From Mycobacterium sp. ITM-2016-00318 (lineage in GTDB: Bacteria > Actinomycetota > Actinomycetes > Mycobacteriales > Mycobacteriaceae), in assembly GCF_002968285.2 (NCBI RefSeq), contig NZ_CP134400.1, positions 2,170,001-2,234,000 on the forward strand: 64,000 nt of DNA. Reading direction: 5' to 3'. The stretch's first letter is position 1; each line of letters opens with the position of its first letter. Made by a program: the position numbers and the translations under genes. The notes beneath the pieces were generated by a model. It saw nothing but the letters and a program-made list of their open reading frames with translations, ran no database searches and was not told where the DNA came from. Below are positions 25,289 to 38,472 of the stretch, one piece after another.

Positions 25289-26623
25289 GTGAGCACCGGT
25301 CGCGTCAGATACGCGCGCAACGGGGACATTCGGCTGGCCTATCGGGTGATGGGCGACGGTGACATCCCTGTCGTGCTGGTCCCTGGATGGGTCAGCAATG
25401 TCGATCTCTACGACGACCCCACTACCTTGTATGCCGGAGTCGCGGAGCGGTTGAGCCGGCATGTGCGACTGATCGTGTGGGACAAACGCGGCACGGGGCT
25501 GTCGGACCCTGTCTCCCATGTCCCGCCGATCGACGAACGTATGGACGATCTGCGTGCCGTGTTGGACGCGGCCGACATCGAATACCCGGCGCTGATCGGG
25601 ATCTCGGAGGGTGGCCCGATGAGCCTCCTGTTCGCCGCAACCTATCCGGAGCGAGTGCGTTCGCTGTTGCTCATGGGCACCACTGCCAGGTTCTCACAAG
25701 AACTGCCTGATCGCCCATGGGGGCTCACGCCAGAACAATTCGTGGCGGGACATGAAGACATCGAAAACAATTGGGGCGAGGGAGCGTTGGCGGATTTCTT
25801 CTTCGGGCCTGTCGCCGACGTACCGGGTGTCCGAGAGATGTGGGGCAGGGAGCAGCGGGCGTCCGCAAGTCCGATGATGGCGCGCTTGATGTGGCAGGCG
25901 GTAGAGGACATGGACATCCGGGCTGTGCTGGAAAGCGTCCGCACACCCACCCTGGTGCTTGGCCGCCGGGGAGACCGCATCGCACCCTTCGAGTCCGCCA
26001 CAGAGCTGGCGGCCCGAATACCGAATGCCGAGCTGCAGGAGTTGCCGCCGGGCGAGCACTACGCTATCGACCTTGTCGAGCTGCTTCCACAAGCAGTGCT
26101 GAAATTCATTGGCCGACAGGCAGATGCTGCTCCTGCCGAACGGGTGTTGAGCACTGTTCTCTTCACCGACATCGTCGGTTCTACGGAAATGCTTGCTGCG
26201 CAAGGCGACGACCACTGGCGCAGGCAGCTCGACGACCACGACCACCTGGTCGACGTCGTGCTGGCGCGCTACGGCGGTCGACGCGCCAAGCACACCGGTG
26301 ACGGAATCTTCGCGCTGTTCGACGGTCCGACGAAGGCCGCCCGGTGCGGCCTCGACCTGATACCGGCTCTGGCCACCCATGGCATACCGATCCGCGCAGG
26401 CGTGCACATCGGCGAGTGTGAGAAGCGCGGCGACGAGTGGAGCGGTATGGCCGTGCACGTCGGCGCACGCATCGGCGCCATCGCCGGGGTCGGGGAGGTG
26501 CTGACCAGCCGCACCGTGCGCGACCTCTCCGCAGGGTCTGGGCTTGTCTTCGAAGGCCTGGGACTCCACCGACTGAAAGGACTGCCCGAGGACACTGAGG
26601 TCTTCCGGGTCAAGGCGGCTTGA
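25289..26623 (+). CDS. Alpha/beta hydrolase-class III adenylate/guanylate cyclase fusion
   Basis: 444 aa from GTG 25289; the open frame upstream only shadows the pump gene. Residues 1-280 form an alpha/beta hydrolase with nucleophile Ser106 in GISEGGPMS and a late His in GEHYAID. Residues about 285-440 are a class III cyclase domain: metal Asp294 in FTDIVGST, second metal Asp338 in KHTGDGIFALF, and the conserved VHVGARIGAIAG region. Such fusions are numerous in mycobacteria and make cAMP. The hydrolase part may sense a lipid or ester; its ligand is unknown. No transmembrane segment, so cytoplasmic. Confidence 0.87.
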   Translation: MSTGRVRYARNGDIRLAYRVMGDGDIPVVLVPGWVSNVDLYDDPTTLYAGVAERLSRHVRLIVWDKRGTGLSDPVSHVPPIDERMDDLRAVLDAADIEYPALIGISEGGPMSLLFAATYPERVRSLLLMGTTARFSQELPDRPWGLTPEQFVAGHEDIENNWGEGALADFFFGPVADVPGVREMWGREQRASASPMMARLMWQAVEDMDIRAVLESVRTPTLVLGRRGDRIAPFESATELAARIPNAELQELPPGEHYAIDLVELLPQAVLKFIGRQADAAPAERVLSTVLFTDIVGSTEMLAAQGDDHWRRQLDDHDHLVDVVLARYGGRRAKHTGDGIFALFDGPTKAARCGLDLIPALATHGIPIRAGVHIGECEKRGDEWSGMAVHVGARIGAIAGVGEVLTSRTVRDLSAGSGLVFEGLGLHRLKGLPEDTEVFRVKAA

Positions 26624-26646
26624 GGAACCGCCTAAGCTAGCGGGCT

Positions 26647-28392
26647 GTGATCACCCGCATGTCCGAGTTGTTCCTGCGCACGCTTCGCGACGACCCGGCC
26701 GACGCCGAGGTCCCCAGCCACAAGCTGCTGATCCGCGCGGGCTACGTCCGCCCCGTCGGCCCCGGTCTGTACAGCTGGCTGCCCCTGGGTCTGCGGGTAC
26801 TCCGCAACGTCGAGCGCGTCGTCCGCGATGAGATGAATGCGATTGGCGGGCAGGAGATCTTGTTCCCCGCGTTACTTCCGCGCGCGCCTTACGAAACCAC
26901 GAACCGGTGGACCGAATACGGCGACGGCGTCTTCCGGCTCAAGGACCGTCGTCAGAACGACTATCTGCTGGGTCCCACCCACGAAGAGCTGTTCACGCTG
27001 ACGCTGAAGGGGGAGTACAGCAGCTACAAGGACTTTCCGGTGCTGCTGTACCAGATCCAGACGAAGTACCGTGACGAGGCGCGGCCACGGGCGGGCATCC
27101 TGCGGGGGCGGGAATTCGTGATGAAGGACTCGTACTCGTTCGACGTCGACGACGACGGCCTGCGCGCTGTCTACCACCGCCATCGCGACGCCTACCAGCG
27201 CATCTTCGACACTCTGGGCGTCCGCTACGTCATCGTCTCCGCCGTGTCGGGAGCGATGGGCGGAAGCGCCTCTGAAGAGTTCCTCGCCGAGAGTGAGATC
27301 GGCGAGGACACCTTCGTGCGCTGTCTCGACTCCGGCTACGCCGCCAACGTCGAAGCCGTCGTCACCGCGGCTCCCGACCCGCAGCCGACCGACGGCCTGC
27401 CCGAGGCCATGGTGTACGACACCCCCGACACACCGACCATCGCCACCCTGGTGGACTGGGCGAACACCGTCGACCTCGGGCGGGAGATCACCGCGGCCGA
27501 CACCCTGAAGAACGTCCTGCTCAAAACCCGCCGGCCAGGCGGCGAATGGGAACTGCTGGCGGTCGGGGTGCCCGGCGACCGCGAGGTCGACGAGAAGCGG
27601 CTCGGCGCGGCGCTCGACCCGGCCGAGTACGCGTTGCTCGACGATGCGGACTTCGCCAAGAACCCGTTCCTGGTGAAGGGTTATGTCGGCCCGAAAGGCT
27701 TGCGGGAGAACGGCGTTCGCTACCTGGTCGATCCGCGCATCGTCGACGGCACATCGTGGATCACTGGCGCCGATGCGCCCAACAAACACATTGTCGGCCT
27801 TGTGATGGGGCGCGACTTCACCGCCGACGGCACCATCGAGGCCGCCGAGGTGCGCGACGGCGACCCGTCGCCGGACGGGGCGGGTGCGCTGGTGTCGGCG
27901 CGCGGCATCGAGATCGGCCACATCTTCCAGCTCGGCCGCAAGTACACCGACGCCTTCACCGTCGATGTGCTCGGCGAGGACGGTAAGCCGGTGCGCCCGA
28001 CCATGGGTTCCTACGGCATCGGGGTGTCCCGGCTGGTTGCGGTGATCGCCGAGCAGCAGCACGACGAGCTCGGCCTGCGCTGGCCGTCGTCGGTGTCGCC
28101 GTTCGACGCCCATGTCGTCATCGCCAACAAGGACGAGGCAGCGCGAGCGGGCGCCGACGCGCTGGCCGCCGAATTGGACGGGCTCGGCGTCGAGGTGCTT
28201 CTCGACGACCGCAAGTCCTCACCCGGTGTCAAGTTCAAGGACGCCGAACTGATCGGGATGCCGTGGATCGTGGTCGTCGGCCGTGGCTGGGCCGACGGGG
28301 TGGTCGAACTGCGCAACCGGTTCTCCGGCGAGACGCGCGAGGTCGCCGTCAACGGAGCGGCCACCGAGATCGCGCGGGCACTCACCGGCTAG
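26647..28392 (+). CDS. proS: Prolyl-tRNA synthetase (bacterial type, with editing domain)
   Basis: 581 aa. GTG start 8 nt after TAAGCT (26633-26638), so probably leaderless. Class II synthetase motifs: [19 protein letters not shown], motif 2 [19 protein letters not shown], motif 3 [14 protein letters not shown]. An editing INS insertion lies between (about 225-385), and the C-terminal anticodon-binding domain begins with [11 protein letters not shown]. It charges tRNA-Pro and clears mischarged Ala. Matches Rv2845c in length and place. It converges with the DUF4439 gene, with only 2 bp between stops. Confidence 0.96.
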   Translation: MITRMSELFLRTLRDDPADAEVPSHKLLIRAGYVRPVGPGLYSWLPLGLRVLRNVERVVRDEMNAIGGQEILFPALLPRAPYETTNRWTEYGDGVFRLKDRRQNDYLLGPTHEELFTLTLKGEYSSYKDFPVLLYQIQTKYRDEARPRAGILRGREFVMKDSYSFDVDDDGLRAVYHRHRDAYQRIFDTLGVRYVIVSAVSGAMGGSASEEFLAESEIGEDTFVRCLDSGYAANVEAVVTAAPDPQPTDGLPEAMVYDTPDTPTIATLVDWANTVDLGREITAADTLKNVLLKTRRPGGEWELLAVGVPGDREVDEKRLGAALDPAEYALLDDADFAKNPFLVKGYVGPKGLRENGVRYLVDPRIVDGTSWITGADAPNKHIVGLVMGRDFTADGTIEAAEVRDGDPSPDGAGALVSARGIEIGHIFQLGRKYTDAFTVDVLGEDGKPVRPTMGSYGIGVSRLVAVIAEQQHDELGLRWPSSVSPFDAHVVIANKDEAARAGADALAAELDGLGVEVLLDDRKSSPGVKFKDAELIGMPWIVVVGRGWADGVVELRNRFSGETREVAVNGAATEIARALTG

Positions 28393-28394
28393 TT

Positions 28395-28895
28395 CTACTC
28401 GCTGCCGCCGGGGAAGGCCACGGTGATCGGCCAGACGCCGAGCACCTTGCTCCAGCGCGCGGCGGTCACCGCCGTCTGGGTCAGGGCCTTCACCGCGAAA
28501 GCACGCTCCTCGGCGGTCGCAGCCTGTTCGAGCACCGCTCGCCAGGCCACCGCCGAATCCTCCTCCATGCGCACCGCGAGGTTCCCCGCATCGGTGGGGT
28601 TGTCGACCTGCATGGGCACCTGATAGCCGGCGGCGGGCAGCGGCGGGTCCACACCGCGCCCGTCGAGCATCGCGATCGCGGCTTCGCGACGTCGGCGGTG
28701 CTCCTTCATCGACGATGCGACGAGGTCGTTGTCGTCGGGGGTGGAATGCGCCGACACCAACCCGTAGCCGTAGATCACCCCGTGCTCGGTGGTGACCGCG
28801 TCGAAAAGCGCCGCGGCGTCGGAGTCGGGCGGTCGGCTCGGGCTGGTCGGTTCCGCGGCGTCCGATGTCGTCGGGGTGGGTTCGGCAGATGTCAC
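28395..28895 (-). CDS. DUF4439 ferritin-like protein (Rv2844-like)
   Basis: 166 aa from GTG 28895, which overlaps the stop of the upstream gene (GTGA, 28895-28892); a longer frame to 28943 exists. After a disordered Thr/Ser/Pro-rich start, the rest is a predicted four-helix bundle: TEHGVIYGYGLVSAH, MKEHRRRREAAIAML, VRMEEDSAVAWRAVLEQA, a pattern with His/Glu pairs as in ferritin-like folds. The function is unknown. It forms a two-gene minus-strand unit with the Tat-exported partner, opposite proS. Confidence 0.75.
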   Translation of the reverse strand: MTSAEPTPTTSDAAEPTSPSRPPDSDAAALFDAVTTEHGVIYGYGLVSAHSTPDDNDLVASSMKEHRRRREAAIAMLDGRGVDPPLPAAGYQVPMQVDNPTDAGNLAVRMEEDSAVAWRAVLEQAATAEERAFAVKALTQTAVTAARWSKVLGVWPITVAFPGGSE

Positions 28896-29395
28896 GGCGC
28901 TCCCTCCCGCGCCGCGAGCGACACCGTGTAGGCCGCGGTGCACGACGCGGCGATCGAACCGAGCAGCCCGGCTCGGTAGCCCGACATCTCGGCGGCCAAC
29001 TGCGCCGCGCTCTCGGCCGACTTCTTCAGTGCGGCGACGACGTCCTTCGCTGTCGGCGGGGGCGCAGGCATTGCGGTGGTGGTCGTGGTCGCCGACGTCG
29101 ACGTGGCCTGCTCGCCGGTCAACCGGGCGATCTCGGCTGTCAGCGCCTCGGCATGCTTCGACCGCTCCGCTGAGACGGCGGCAAGCGCGGAACGCTGCGG
29201 CGGCTTCGCTGCGTCGGCGGCGTCACTGGCCAGTTGGCTGTCGCTGTGGGCCGCCTCCAGCTGGCTCGTCAACTCGGCCAACTCCGGCGGCGGCGCCGGC
29301 TTGCCGCAGGCGACGCCGGTGGCGCCGACCACCGCAAGAGCCGCGGTCCCGACCAGCATGCGCCGCCTGCTGACGACGGGAAGGGCGCTTGGCAC
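28892..29395 (-). CDS. Tat-exported putative lipoprotein of unknown function (Rv2843-like)
   Basis: 167 aa from GTG 29395 (AGGAT about 8 nt upstream); ATG 29434 would add 13 residues. The N-terminus [18 protein letters not shown] has a twin-arginine motif and a hydrophobic core ending at GATGVACGK, a Cys where a lipobox would end, although the -3 residue is Gly and not ideal. The mature protein is Ala-rich with coiled-coil-like heptads (about 45-100) and a Thr/Pro linker. Probably anchored outside the membrane. Function unknown; co-transcribed with the DUF4439 gene. Confidence 0.7.
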   Translation of the reverse strand: MPSALPVVSRRRMLVGTAALAVVGATGVACGKPAPPPELAELTSQLEAAHSDSQLASDAADAAKPPQRSALAAVSAERSKHAEALTAEIARLTGEQATSTSATTTTTAMPAPPPTAKDVVAALKKSAESAAQLAAEMSGYRAGLLGSIAASCTAAYTVSLAAREGAP

Positions 29396-29482
29396 AGCGC
29401 CATCCTGCCATTGCCTCCAAGCGGGTCTGTGCATTCGCTGGGCGTGGGTGCGGGATTGCAGTTCGCCTGCAGTTCACTGGCG

Positions 29483-29522
29483 TATCGTTGCCACCGTCGG
29501 AACAATTCAACATGAGGAGCTC
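29483..29522 (+). promoter_or_regulatory. Promoter of the rimP-nusA-ylxR-infB unit
   Basis: TATCGT (29483-29488) is the best -10 in the gap between the divergent genes and would give a leader of about 30 nt carrying GAGGAG (29514-29519) before the rimP GTG. No good -35 was seen, as is common in mycobacteria. Confidence 0.5.
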
Positions 29523-29525
29523 GCC

Positions 29526-30083
29526 GTGGCATCGGATCCGCAGCTGCGGTCTGCGAGATTGCCCTCGCAGAAGCAGGTGATCGAGCTACTCGACGGCGAG
29601 TTCGCGCGCGCGGGATACGAAATCGAGGACGTCGTCATCGACGCCGCCGCGCGTCCGCCGCGCATCACCGTGATAGCCGACGGCGACGAGGGCCTCGACC
29701 TGGATTCGATCGCCACCCTCTCGCGGTCCGCGTCCGAACTGCTCGACACCGCCGACCCGGCGAATTCCGCAACGCCGTATGTCCTCGAGGTGACTTCGCC
29801 CGGCGTGGACCGGCCGCTCACCGAGGAGAAGCACTATCGGCGCGCCCGCGGCCGCAAGGTCGAGTTCACGCTGACCGACGGCTCACAGCTGATGGGCAGG
29901 CTCGGCGAGACCAGGGACGGCGCCGTCGGCGTCGTGGTGGCCGAAAAGCGTCGGGGGGACTACTCGGTACGCGACCTGCCACTCAGTGAGATCGCCAAAG
30001 CCGTTGTGCAGGTGGAGTTTTCTCCGCCAAGCCAGCGCGAGGTCGAGCTGACGGGCCAAACCGGGAAGGGGGCTGGTGCATGA
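29526..30083 (+). CDS. rimP: Ribosome maturation factor RimP
   Basis: 185 aa from GTG 29526 with GAGGAG upstream; the longer open frame is antisense shadow. RimP/YhbC features: an N-terminal alpha/beta domain with [22 protein letters not shown] and the conserved [25 protein letters not shown], then a C-terminal SH3-like domain (about 105-170). It assists 30S subunit assembly. The stop overlaps the nusA ATG (ATGA), the standard bacterial rimP-nusA arrangement. Counterpart of Rv2842c. Confidence 0.95.
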   Translation: MASDPQLRSARLPSQKQVIELLDGEFARAGYEIEDVVIDAAARPPRITVIADGDEGLDLDSIATLSRSASELLDTADPANSATPYVLEVTSPGVDRPLTEEKHYRRARGRKVEFTLTDGSQLMGRLGETRDGAVGVVVAEKRRGDYSVRDLPLSEIAKAVVQVEFSPPSQREVELTGQTGKGAGA

Positions 30084-31123
30084 ACATCGATATGGCCGCA
30101 CTGCACGCCATCGAGGCCGACAAGGGCATCTCGGTGGAGGTCGTCGTCGACACCATCAAATCGGCGTTGCTCACCGCATACCGCCACACCGAGGGCCATG
30201 AAGCCGACGCTCGCATCGAAATCGATCGCAAGACCGGCGTCGTGCAGGTGTTGGCGCGTGAGACCGACGAGGACGGCAACGTCCTCAGCGAATGGGATGA
30301 CACGCCAGAGGGGTTCGGCCGCATCGCGGCGACCACCGCGCGGCAGGTGATCCTGCAGCGGTTGCGCGACGCCGAGAACGAGAAGAACTACGGCGAGTTC
30401 TCCACCCGCGAGGGCGAGATCGTCAGCGGCGTCATCCAGCGCGACAGTCGCGCCAACGCCCGCGGCCTCGTCGTCGTCCGGATGGGCAGTGAGACGAAGG
30501 GCTCCGAAGGCGTGATCCCGGCGGCCGAACAGGTGCCCGGCGAGAGCTACGAACACGGCGACCGGTTGCGTTGCTACGTCGTCGGCGTCACCCGCGGCGC
30601 GCGCGAGCCCTTGATCACGTTGTCGCGCACGCACCCCAATCTGGTTCGCAAGCTGTTCTCGCTCGAGGTGCCCGAGATCGCCGACGGTTCCGTCGAGATC
30701 GCCGCGGTGGCACGTGAGGCGGGGCACCGGTCCAAGATCGCGGTGACCTCTCGGGTGCCCGGCCTCAACGCCAAGGGCGCGTGCATCGGTCCGATGGGCC
30801 AGCGGGTGCGCAACGTGATGAGTGAGCTGTCGGGCGAGAAGATCGACATCATCGACTACGACGAGGACCCGGCCAAGTTCGTCGCCAACGCCCTGTCACC
30901 GGCCAAGGTGGTGTCGGTGCAGGTCATCGACGAGGCGGGGCGCGCGGCGCGAGTCGTGGTGCCCGACTTCCAGCTGTCGTTGGCCATCGGCAAGGAAGGG
31001 CAGAACGCCCGCCTCGCGGCCCGATTGACCGGCTGGCGGATCGATATCAGAAGCGACGCGGCCACCGCGCCGGAGGCCGCACCGAATCCGGGTGCGACGC
31101 AGAGGGTGCCTCACAACCGATAG
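30080..31123 (+). CDS. nusA: Transcription termination/antitermination factor NusA
   Basis: 347 aa, the short actinobacterial form without the C-terminal acidic repeats of E. coli. N-terminal RNAP-binding domain (1-100), S1 domain with [22 protein letters not shown], then two KH domains ([22 protein letters not shown] and [21 protein letters not shown]). Binds RNA polymerase and nascent RNA and modulates pausing, termination and rRNA antitermination. ATG overlaps the rimP stop by 4 bp. Counterpart of Rv2841c. Confidence 0.96.
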   Translation: MNIDMAALHAIEADKGISVEVVVDTIKSALLTAYRHTEGHEADARIEIDRKTGVVQVLARETDEDGNVLSEWDDTPEGFGRIAATTARQVILQRLRDAENEKNYGEFSTREGEIVSGVIQRDSRANARGLVVVRMGSETKGSEGVIPAAEQVPGESYEHGDRLRCYVVGVTRGAREPLITLSRTHPNLVRKLFSLEVPEIADGSVEIAAVAREAGHRSKIAVTSRVPGLNAKGACIGPMGQRVRNVMSELSGEKIDIIDYDEDPAKFVANALSPAKVVSVQVIDEAGRAARVVVPDFQLSLAIGKEGQNARLAARLTGWRIDIRSDAATAPEAAPNPGATQRVPHNR

Positions 31124-31172
31124 CGGATATCGGCCGTTTCGGATCGTCAGGGCCCAGACGGTAGACTCAGGC

Positions 31173-31532
31173 GTGATCCAGCGCGAGACTTCGGCTTCGC
31201 CGCATCGAAGTACGGATGGACCCGTACGGACATGCGTCGGCTGCCGGAAGCGAGAGCTGGCCTCCGGACTGCTTCGGGTAGTTGCTCGCGGCGGCGGGAA
31301 TGGCAATTACGCCGTAACCGTTGACGCAGCAGGTAACCTGCCTGGGCGGGGCGCTTGGTTGCACCCTGACCAGCAGTGTCTGCACGCAGCAATCCGGCGG
31401 CGAGCATTCGCTCGAGCGTTGCGCATCACCGGTTCACCGGAAACATCCGCGGTGTCGAAGCACTTGGAGTTGATCGGAGCATCACTCGAGGCGCGTCGGC
31501 TCCCGGCACAGAACAGGCAGCGAAGAACATGA
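31173..31532 (+). CDS. YlxR-family RNA-binding protein (DUF448)
   Basis: 119 aa from GTG 31173. The family core is VRTCVGCRKRELASGLLRVV (about 18-37) followed by PGRGAWLHPDQQCLHAAIRRRAFARAL. YlxR proteins bind nucleic acid and, in some bacteria, affect RNase P; the exact role here is not known. TAGACT (31162-31167) sits 5 nt upstream of GTG, so besides readthrough from nusA there may be an internal leaderless start. Counterpart of Rv2840c. A shorter start near the VRTC segment is possible. Confidence 0.88.
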   Translation: MIQRETSASPHRSTDGPVRTCVGCRKRELASGLLRVVARGGGNGNYAVTVDAAGNLPGRGAWLHPDQQCLHAAIRRRAFARALRITGSPETSAVSKHLELIGASLEARRLPAQNRQRRT

Positions 31533-31623
31533 GCACACCGTGAAGTCCAGACGATGACCATGCGTCATAGCTAAACCCGAGGCGCGGCCCTCCCACCGCT
31601 GTCGCCTCTAAGACAGGAGAGAA

Positions 31624-35823
<4,200 letters not shown>

Positions 35824-35840
35824 CGGGCGCCAGCGGCGCC

Positions 35841-37175
35841 TTGGTTGACCCCGAACCGGAACTTCCTGTCGCGCAGGCGACCGGTCGCCGGATCGCCGGA
35901 CTGGCGCTGCCTGCGCTCGGGGTGCTCGCGGCAGAGCCCATCTACCTGCTGTTCGACCTCGCCGTCGTCGGACGGCTTGGTGCACTCAACCTGGCCGGGC
36001 TTGCCATCGGCGGGTTGATTCTGACCACGCTGAGTTCCCAGATGACGTTCCTGTCCTACGGCACCACCGCGCGCTCGGCCCGCTTCTTCGGAGCGGGAAA
36101 CCGGGCGGCGGCGGTCGGTGAAGGGGTTCAAGCGACCTGGCTTGCTGTGGGAATCGGGATGTTGGTCATCGCGATCTTCCAGATCGTCGCGGTGCCACTG
36201 GTTTCCGCACTTGCCGCCGGTGGTGACATCGCTGCCGCGGCGCTGCCGTGGGCGCGGATCGCGATCTTCGGTGTGCCCGCCATCCTGATCTCCGCGGCGG
36301 GCAACGGCTGGATGCGCGGGGTGCAGGACACGGCGAGGCCGCTGCGCTATGTGGTTTTCGGGTTCGCGATGTCGGCTGTGCTGTGCCCGCTGCTCGTGTA
36401 CGGCTGGCTCGGCATGCCCCGGCTGGAACTCGCCGGATCCGCGATCGCCAACCTGATCGGCCAATGGCTCGCGGCTCTGCTGTTCTGCCGTGCGCTTCTG
36501 GTGGAACGGGTGGCCTTGCGGATCCAGCCGGAAGTGCTTCGCGCACAGGTGACCATGGGTCGAGATCTGTTGCTGCGGACGCTGGCTTTCCAGGCCTGCT
36601 TCGTCTCGGCGGGAGCCGTCGCCGCCCGGTTCGGTGCGGCGGCCGTGGCGGCTCACCAGGTGGTGTTGCAGCTGTGGAATTTCCTTGCGCTGGTGTTGGA
36701 TTCGTTGGCCATCGCGGCGCAGTCGCTGGTGGGTGCCGCGCTCGGCGCAGGCGAGTTGACACACGCCAAGTCCGTCGCATGGCGGGTGACGATCTTCTCC
36801 GCAGTCGCGTCCGCGGTGCTGGCCGGCGTCTTCGCGGTCGGCGCATCGGTGTTTCCGACCGTGTTCACCGACGACCGCTCCGTACTGGCCGCGATCGGTG
36901 TGCCGTGGTGGTTCATGGTGGCTCAATTACCCGTCGCCGGGATAGTTTTCGCACTTGATGGGGTCCTGCTCGGTGCCGGCGACGCGAAGTTCATGCGCAA
37001 CGCCACGTTGACCAGCGCGCTGGTCGGCTTCCTGCCTCTGATCTGGTTGTCGCTGATCTTCGGCTGGGGCCTGCTGGGCATATGGACCGGCCTCAGCACC
37101 TTCATGGTGCTGAGGCTCGTCTTCGTCGGCTGGCGTGCGTTCTCCGGCCGGTGGTTGGTGCCGGGGACGTCTTAG
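35841..37175 (+). CDS. dinF: MATE/DinF-family multidrug/cation antiporter
   Basis: 444 aa with 12 hydrophobic segments in the MATE pattern, two six-helix halves; TM1 reads GLALPALGVLAAEPIYLLFDLAVVGRLG. The first usable start is TTG 35841, 17 bp after nrnA and without a clear SD, so coupling with nrnA is likely. Inner-membrane Na+ or H+ driven export of organic cations; the physiological substrate is unknown. Counterpart of Rv2836c DinF; last gene of the rimP operon. Confidence 0.9.
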   Translation: MVDPEPELPVAQATGRRIAGLALPALGVLAAEPIYLLFDLAVVGRLGALNLAGLAIGGLILTTLSSQMTFLSYGTTARSARFFGAGNRAAAVGEGVQATWLAVGIGMLVIAIFQIVAVPLVSALAAGGDIAAAALPWARIAIFGVPAILISAAGNGWMRGVQDTARPLRYVVFGFAMSAVLCPLLVYGWLGMPRLELAGSAIANLIGQWLAALLFCRALLVERVALRIQPEVLRAQVTMGRDLLLRTLAFQACFVSAGAVAARFGAAAVAAHQVVLQLWNFLALVLDSLAIAAQSLVGAALGAGELTHAKSVAWRVTIFSAVASAVLAGVFAVGASVFPTVFTDDRSVLAAIGVPWWFMVAQLPVAGIVFALDGVLLGAGDAKFMRNATLTSALVGFLPLIWLSLIFGWGLLGIWTGLSTFMVLRLVFVGWRAFSGRWLVPGTS

Positions 37176-37281
37176 ACACCGTCGGGTTTGTTTTCCTTCG
37201 GAGTCTGCTGGGAGATCGACTTTTCGGGCGATATCGCGATCTGGCCGCAGTCTCGGCGACGGGTTTGGAAGGATCAGTGCG

Positions 37282-37743
37282 ATGAGCAGGCTCGCGTACC
37301 CCACCGGCGCCGTGGCATTGCTGTGCCTCGTCCCGGTGTCGACGGCCGCGGCAGAGCCGGACGCCGGAACCGTCGGCACCGCCGTCCAGGTGGTGATCCA
37401 CAAGTCCTACACCGAGATCCCCGAACCCGATCAATGCACCGGTGCCGGATCGCTGGCGGCAGTCCGCCGTGGCTCGTCGGTGGTGCTGTCAGAAGCGTCG
37501 GGCAGCGCGGACGCTCCCAAGGTCGCCGTCGGTCAGTTCTTCCGGTCGCGGGTGAAGGACGGCACGTGTCAGGTCATGTACATCACGGCTGCACCCGTCA
37601 GGCCCGCGTTCAACGTCGCGTTCGTCGGGCCGGAGGGAGTCCCCAGCTCGACCTTCGGGCCGAGCCCCTCCGAGCCGGTGACCGACCAGCCCGGTATCGC
37701 ACAGCTGATCCGTGTCGATATGGCGTTCGGGCCGCAGCCCTAA
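37282..37743 (+). CDS. Secreted protein of unknown function
   Basis: 153 aa from ATG 37282. Signal peptide: MSRLAYPTG, hydrophobic AVALLCLVPVSTAAAE, cleavage near AAA-EPDAG (about 24). The mature 130 residues contain two Cys (in PDQCTGAG and DGTCQVMY), which could pair, and beta-strand-rich hydrophobic alternation. I do not recognise the family. It lies 106 bp after dinF and ends 4 bp inside the convergent methyltransferase gene. Confidence 0.68.
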   Translation: MSRLAYPTGAVALLCLVPVSTAAAEPDAGTVGTAVQVVIHKSYTEIPEPDQCTGAGSLAAVRRGSSVVLSEASGSADAPKVAVGQFFRSRVKDGTCQVMYITAAPVRPAFNVAFVGPEGVPSSTFGPSPSEPVTDQPGIAQLIRVDMAFGPQP

Positions 37744-38306
37744 CCGGCCACCCGGGCGACGACGGCCCAACCGAATTCATTGATGCGGACGTCGATTTCG
37801 CCGAAGCCGGCAACGGTGAGCCGGGCGGGCAGCGTCGATGGATCGATCGGGTTGTAGGTGTCGCCCTCGTGGTGGGCCTCGAGTTCCTCGCTGCCAAGGC
37901 TGTCACTGGCGACGAGCGGGGCGCCAAGCCGCAGCACGCGGGCGATCTCGCCGAAGAGCCGGTCCTGCAACTCGGCGGTCGGCACGTGGTGCAACATCGT
38001 GAAGCACGCCGCGCCGGAGAACCGGTTGTCGTCGTATCGCAGCGAGGTCGCGTCGGCGTTGACGATCTCGACCGACGGGAGGTCGGCGAAGCGGTCGGTC
38101 AGCATGGCGGCCAGCTCGTCGTCGATCTCGACCGACGTCAGCCGGGGCACCGCCCGGCTGAGCACATCGGTGGTGGCGCCGTAGCCGGGCCCGACTTCGA
38201 GCACGTCGTCGCCGAGGTCGGTGTCCTTCAACGCCCACGGCAGGATCACATCCCTGATCGCCTGCCGCCACTCGTCGCTGCCGCACATCTCATGCGCTTT
38301 GTTCAC
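37740..38306 (-). CDS. Class I SAM-dependent methyltransferase
   Basis: 188 aa from GTG 38306. Motif I is DVLEVGPGYGATTDVL (about 33-48), then VEIDDELAAML and FSGAACFTMLHHVP. The substrate is unknown. The start is fixed by TAGGCT (38319-38314), exactly 7 nt upstream. An open frame reaching 38435 is only insertion-sequence DNA. The IS1182-type element has inserted into the CTAG that overlaps this -10, so everything upstream of the hexamer is now the IS terminal repeat. Its original upstream neighbour was the enoyl-CoA hydratase gene, 18 bp away. Confidence 0.84.
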   Translation of the reverse strand: MNKAHEMCGSDEWRQAIRDVILPWALKDTDLGDDVLEVGPGYGATTDVLSRAVPRLTSVEIDDELAAMLTDRFADLPSVEIVNADATSLRYDDNRFSGAACFTMLHHVPTAELQDRLFGEIARVLRLGAPLVASDSLGSEELEAHHEGDTYNPIDPSTLPARLTVAGFGEIDVRINEFGWAVVARVAG

Positions 38307-38316
38307 AGTCGGCAGC

Positions 38317-38320
38317 CTAG
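38317..38320. repeat. Left CTAG target-site duplication of the insertion sequence
   Basis: CTAG directly precedes the left inverted repeat and matches CTAG 40086-40089 after the right repeat. The word is palindromic and overlaps the methyltransferase -10. Confidence 0.72.
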
Positions 38321-38335
38321 GAGACTGCTGAATTA
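38321..38335. repeat. Left terminal inverted repeat of the IS
   Basis: GAGACTGCTGAATTA, identical to the complement of 40071-40085. Between it and the transposase stop lie 137 non-coding bp. Confidence 0.85.
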
Positions 38336-38472
38336 GTGGCGTTGGGGCGGGGCGCCTCGAGCCGTCGTGCGGCGGTGTGAAGTCAGACCCGTGGGTCGAC
38401 AGAAGAGGTCGCCCCGCCGAAATCGAGCGTGACACTGGATCTCGCGGTCGGCAAGGCCGGAATCCAACTGTG

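Noticed and set aside
29512..29580. 22-codon ORF overlapping the start of rimP
   Set aside because: Its ATG is part of the AGGAG ribosome site of rimP; no promoter places a 5' end on it and it is out of frame with a strong gene.
31579..31608. GAGGCG / CGCCTC stem in the ylxR-infB gap as a regulatory hairpin
   Set aside because: Six base pairs with an 18-nt loop is weak in such GC-rich DNA and could arise by chance.
38307..38435. N-terminal extension of the methyltransferase into IS DNA
   Set aside because: The extra codons consist of the IS end created by insertion, and the TAGGCT-N7-GTG signal fixes the start at 38306.
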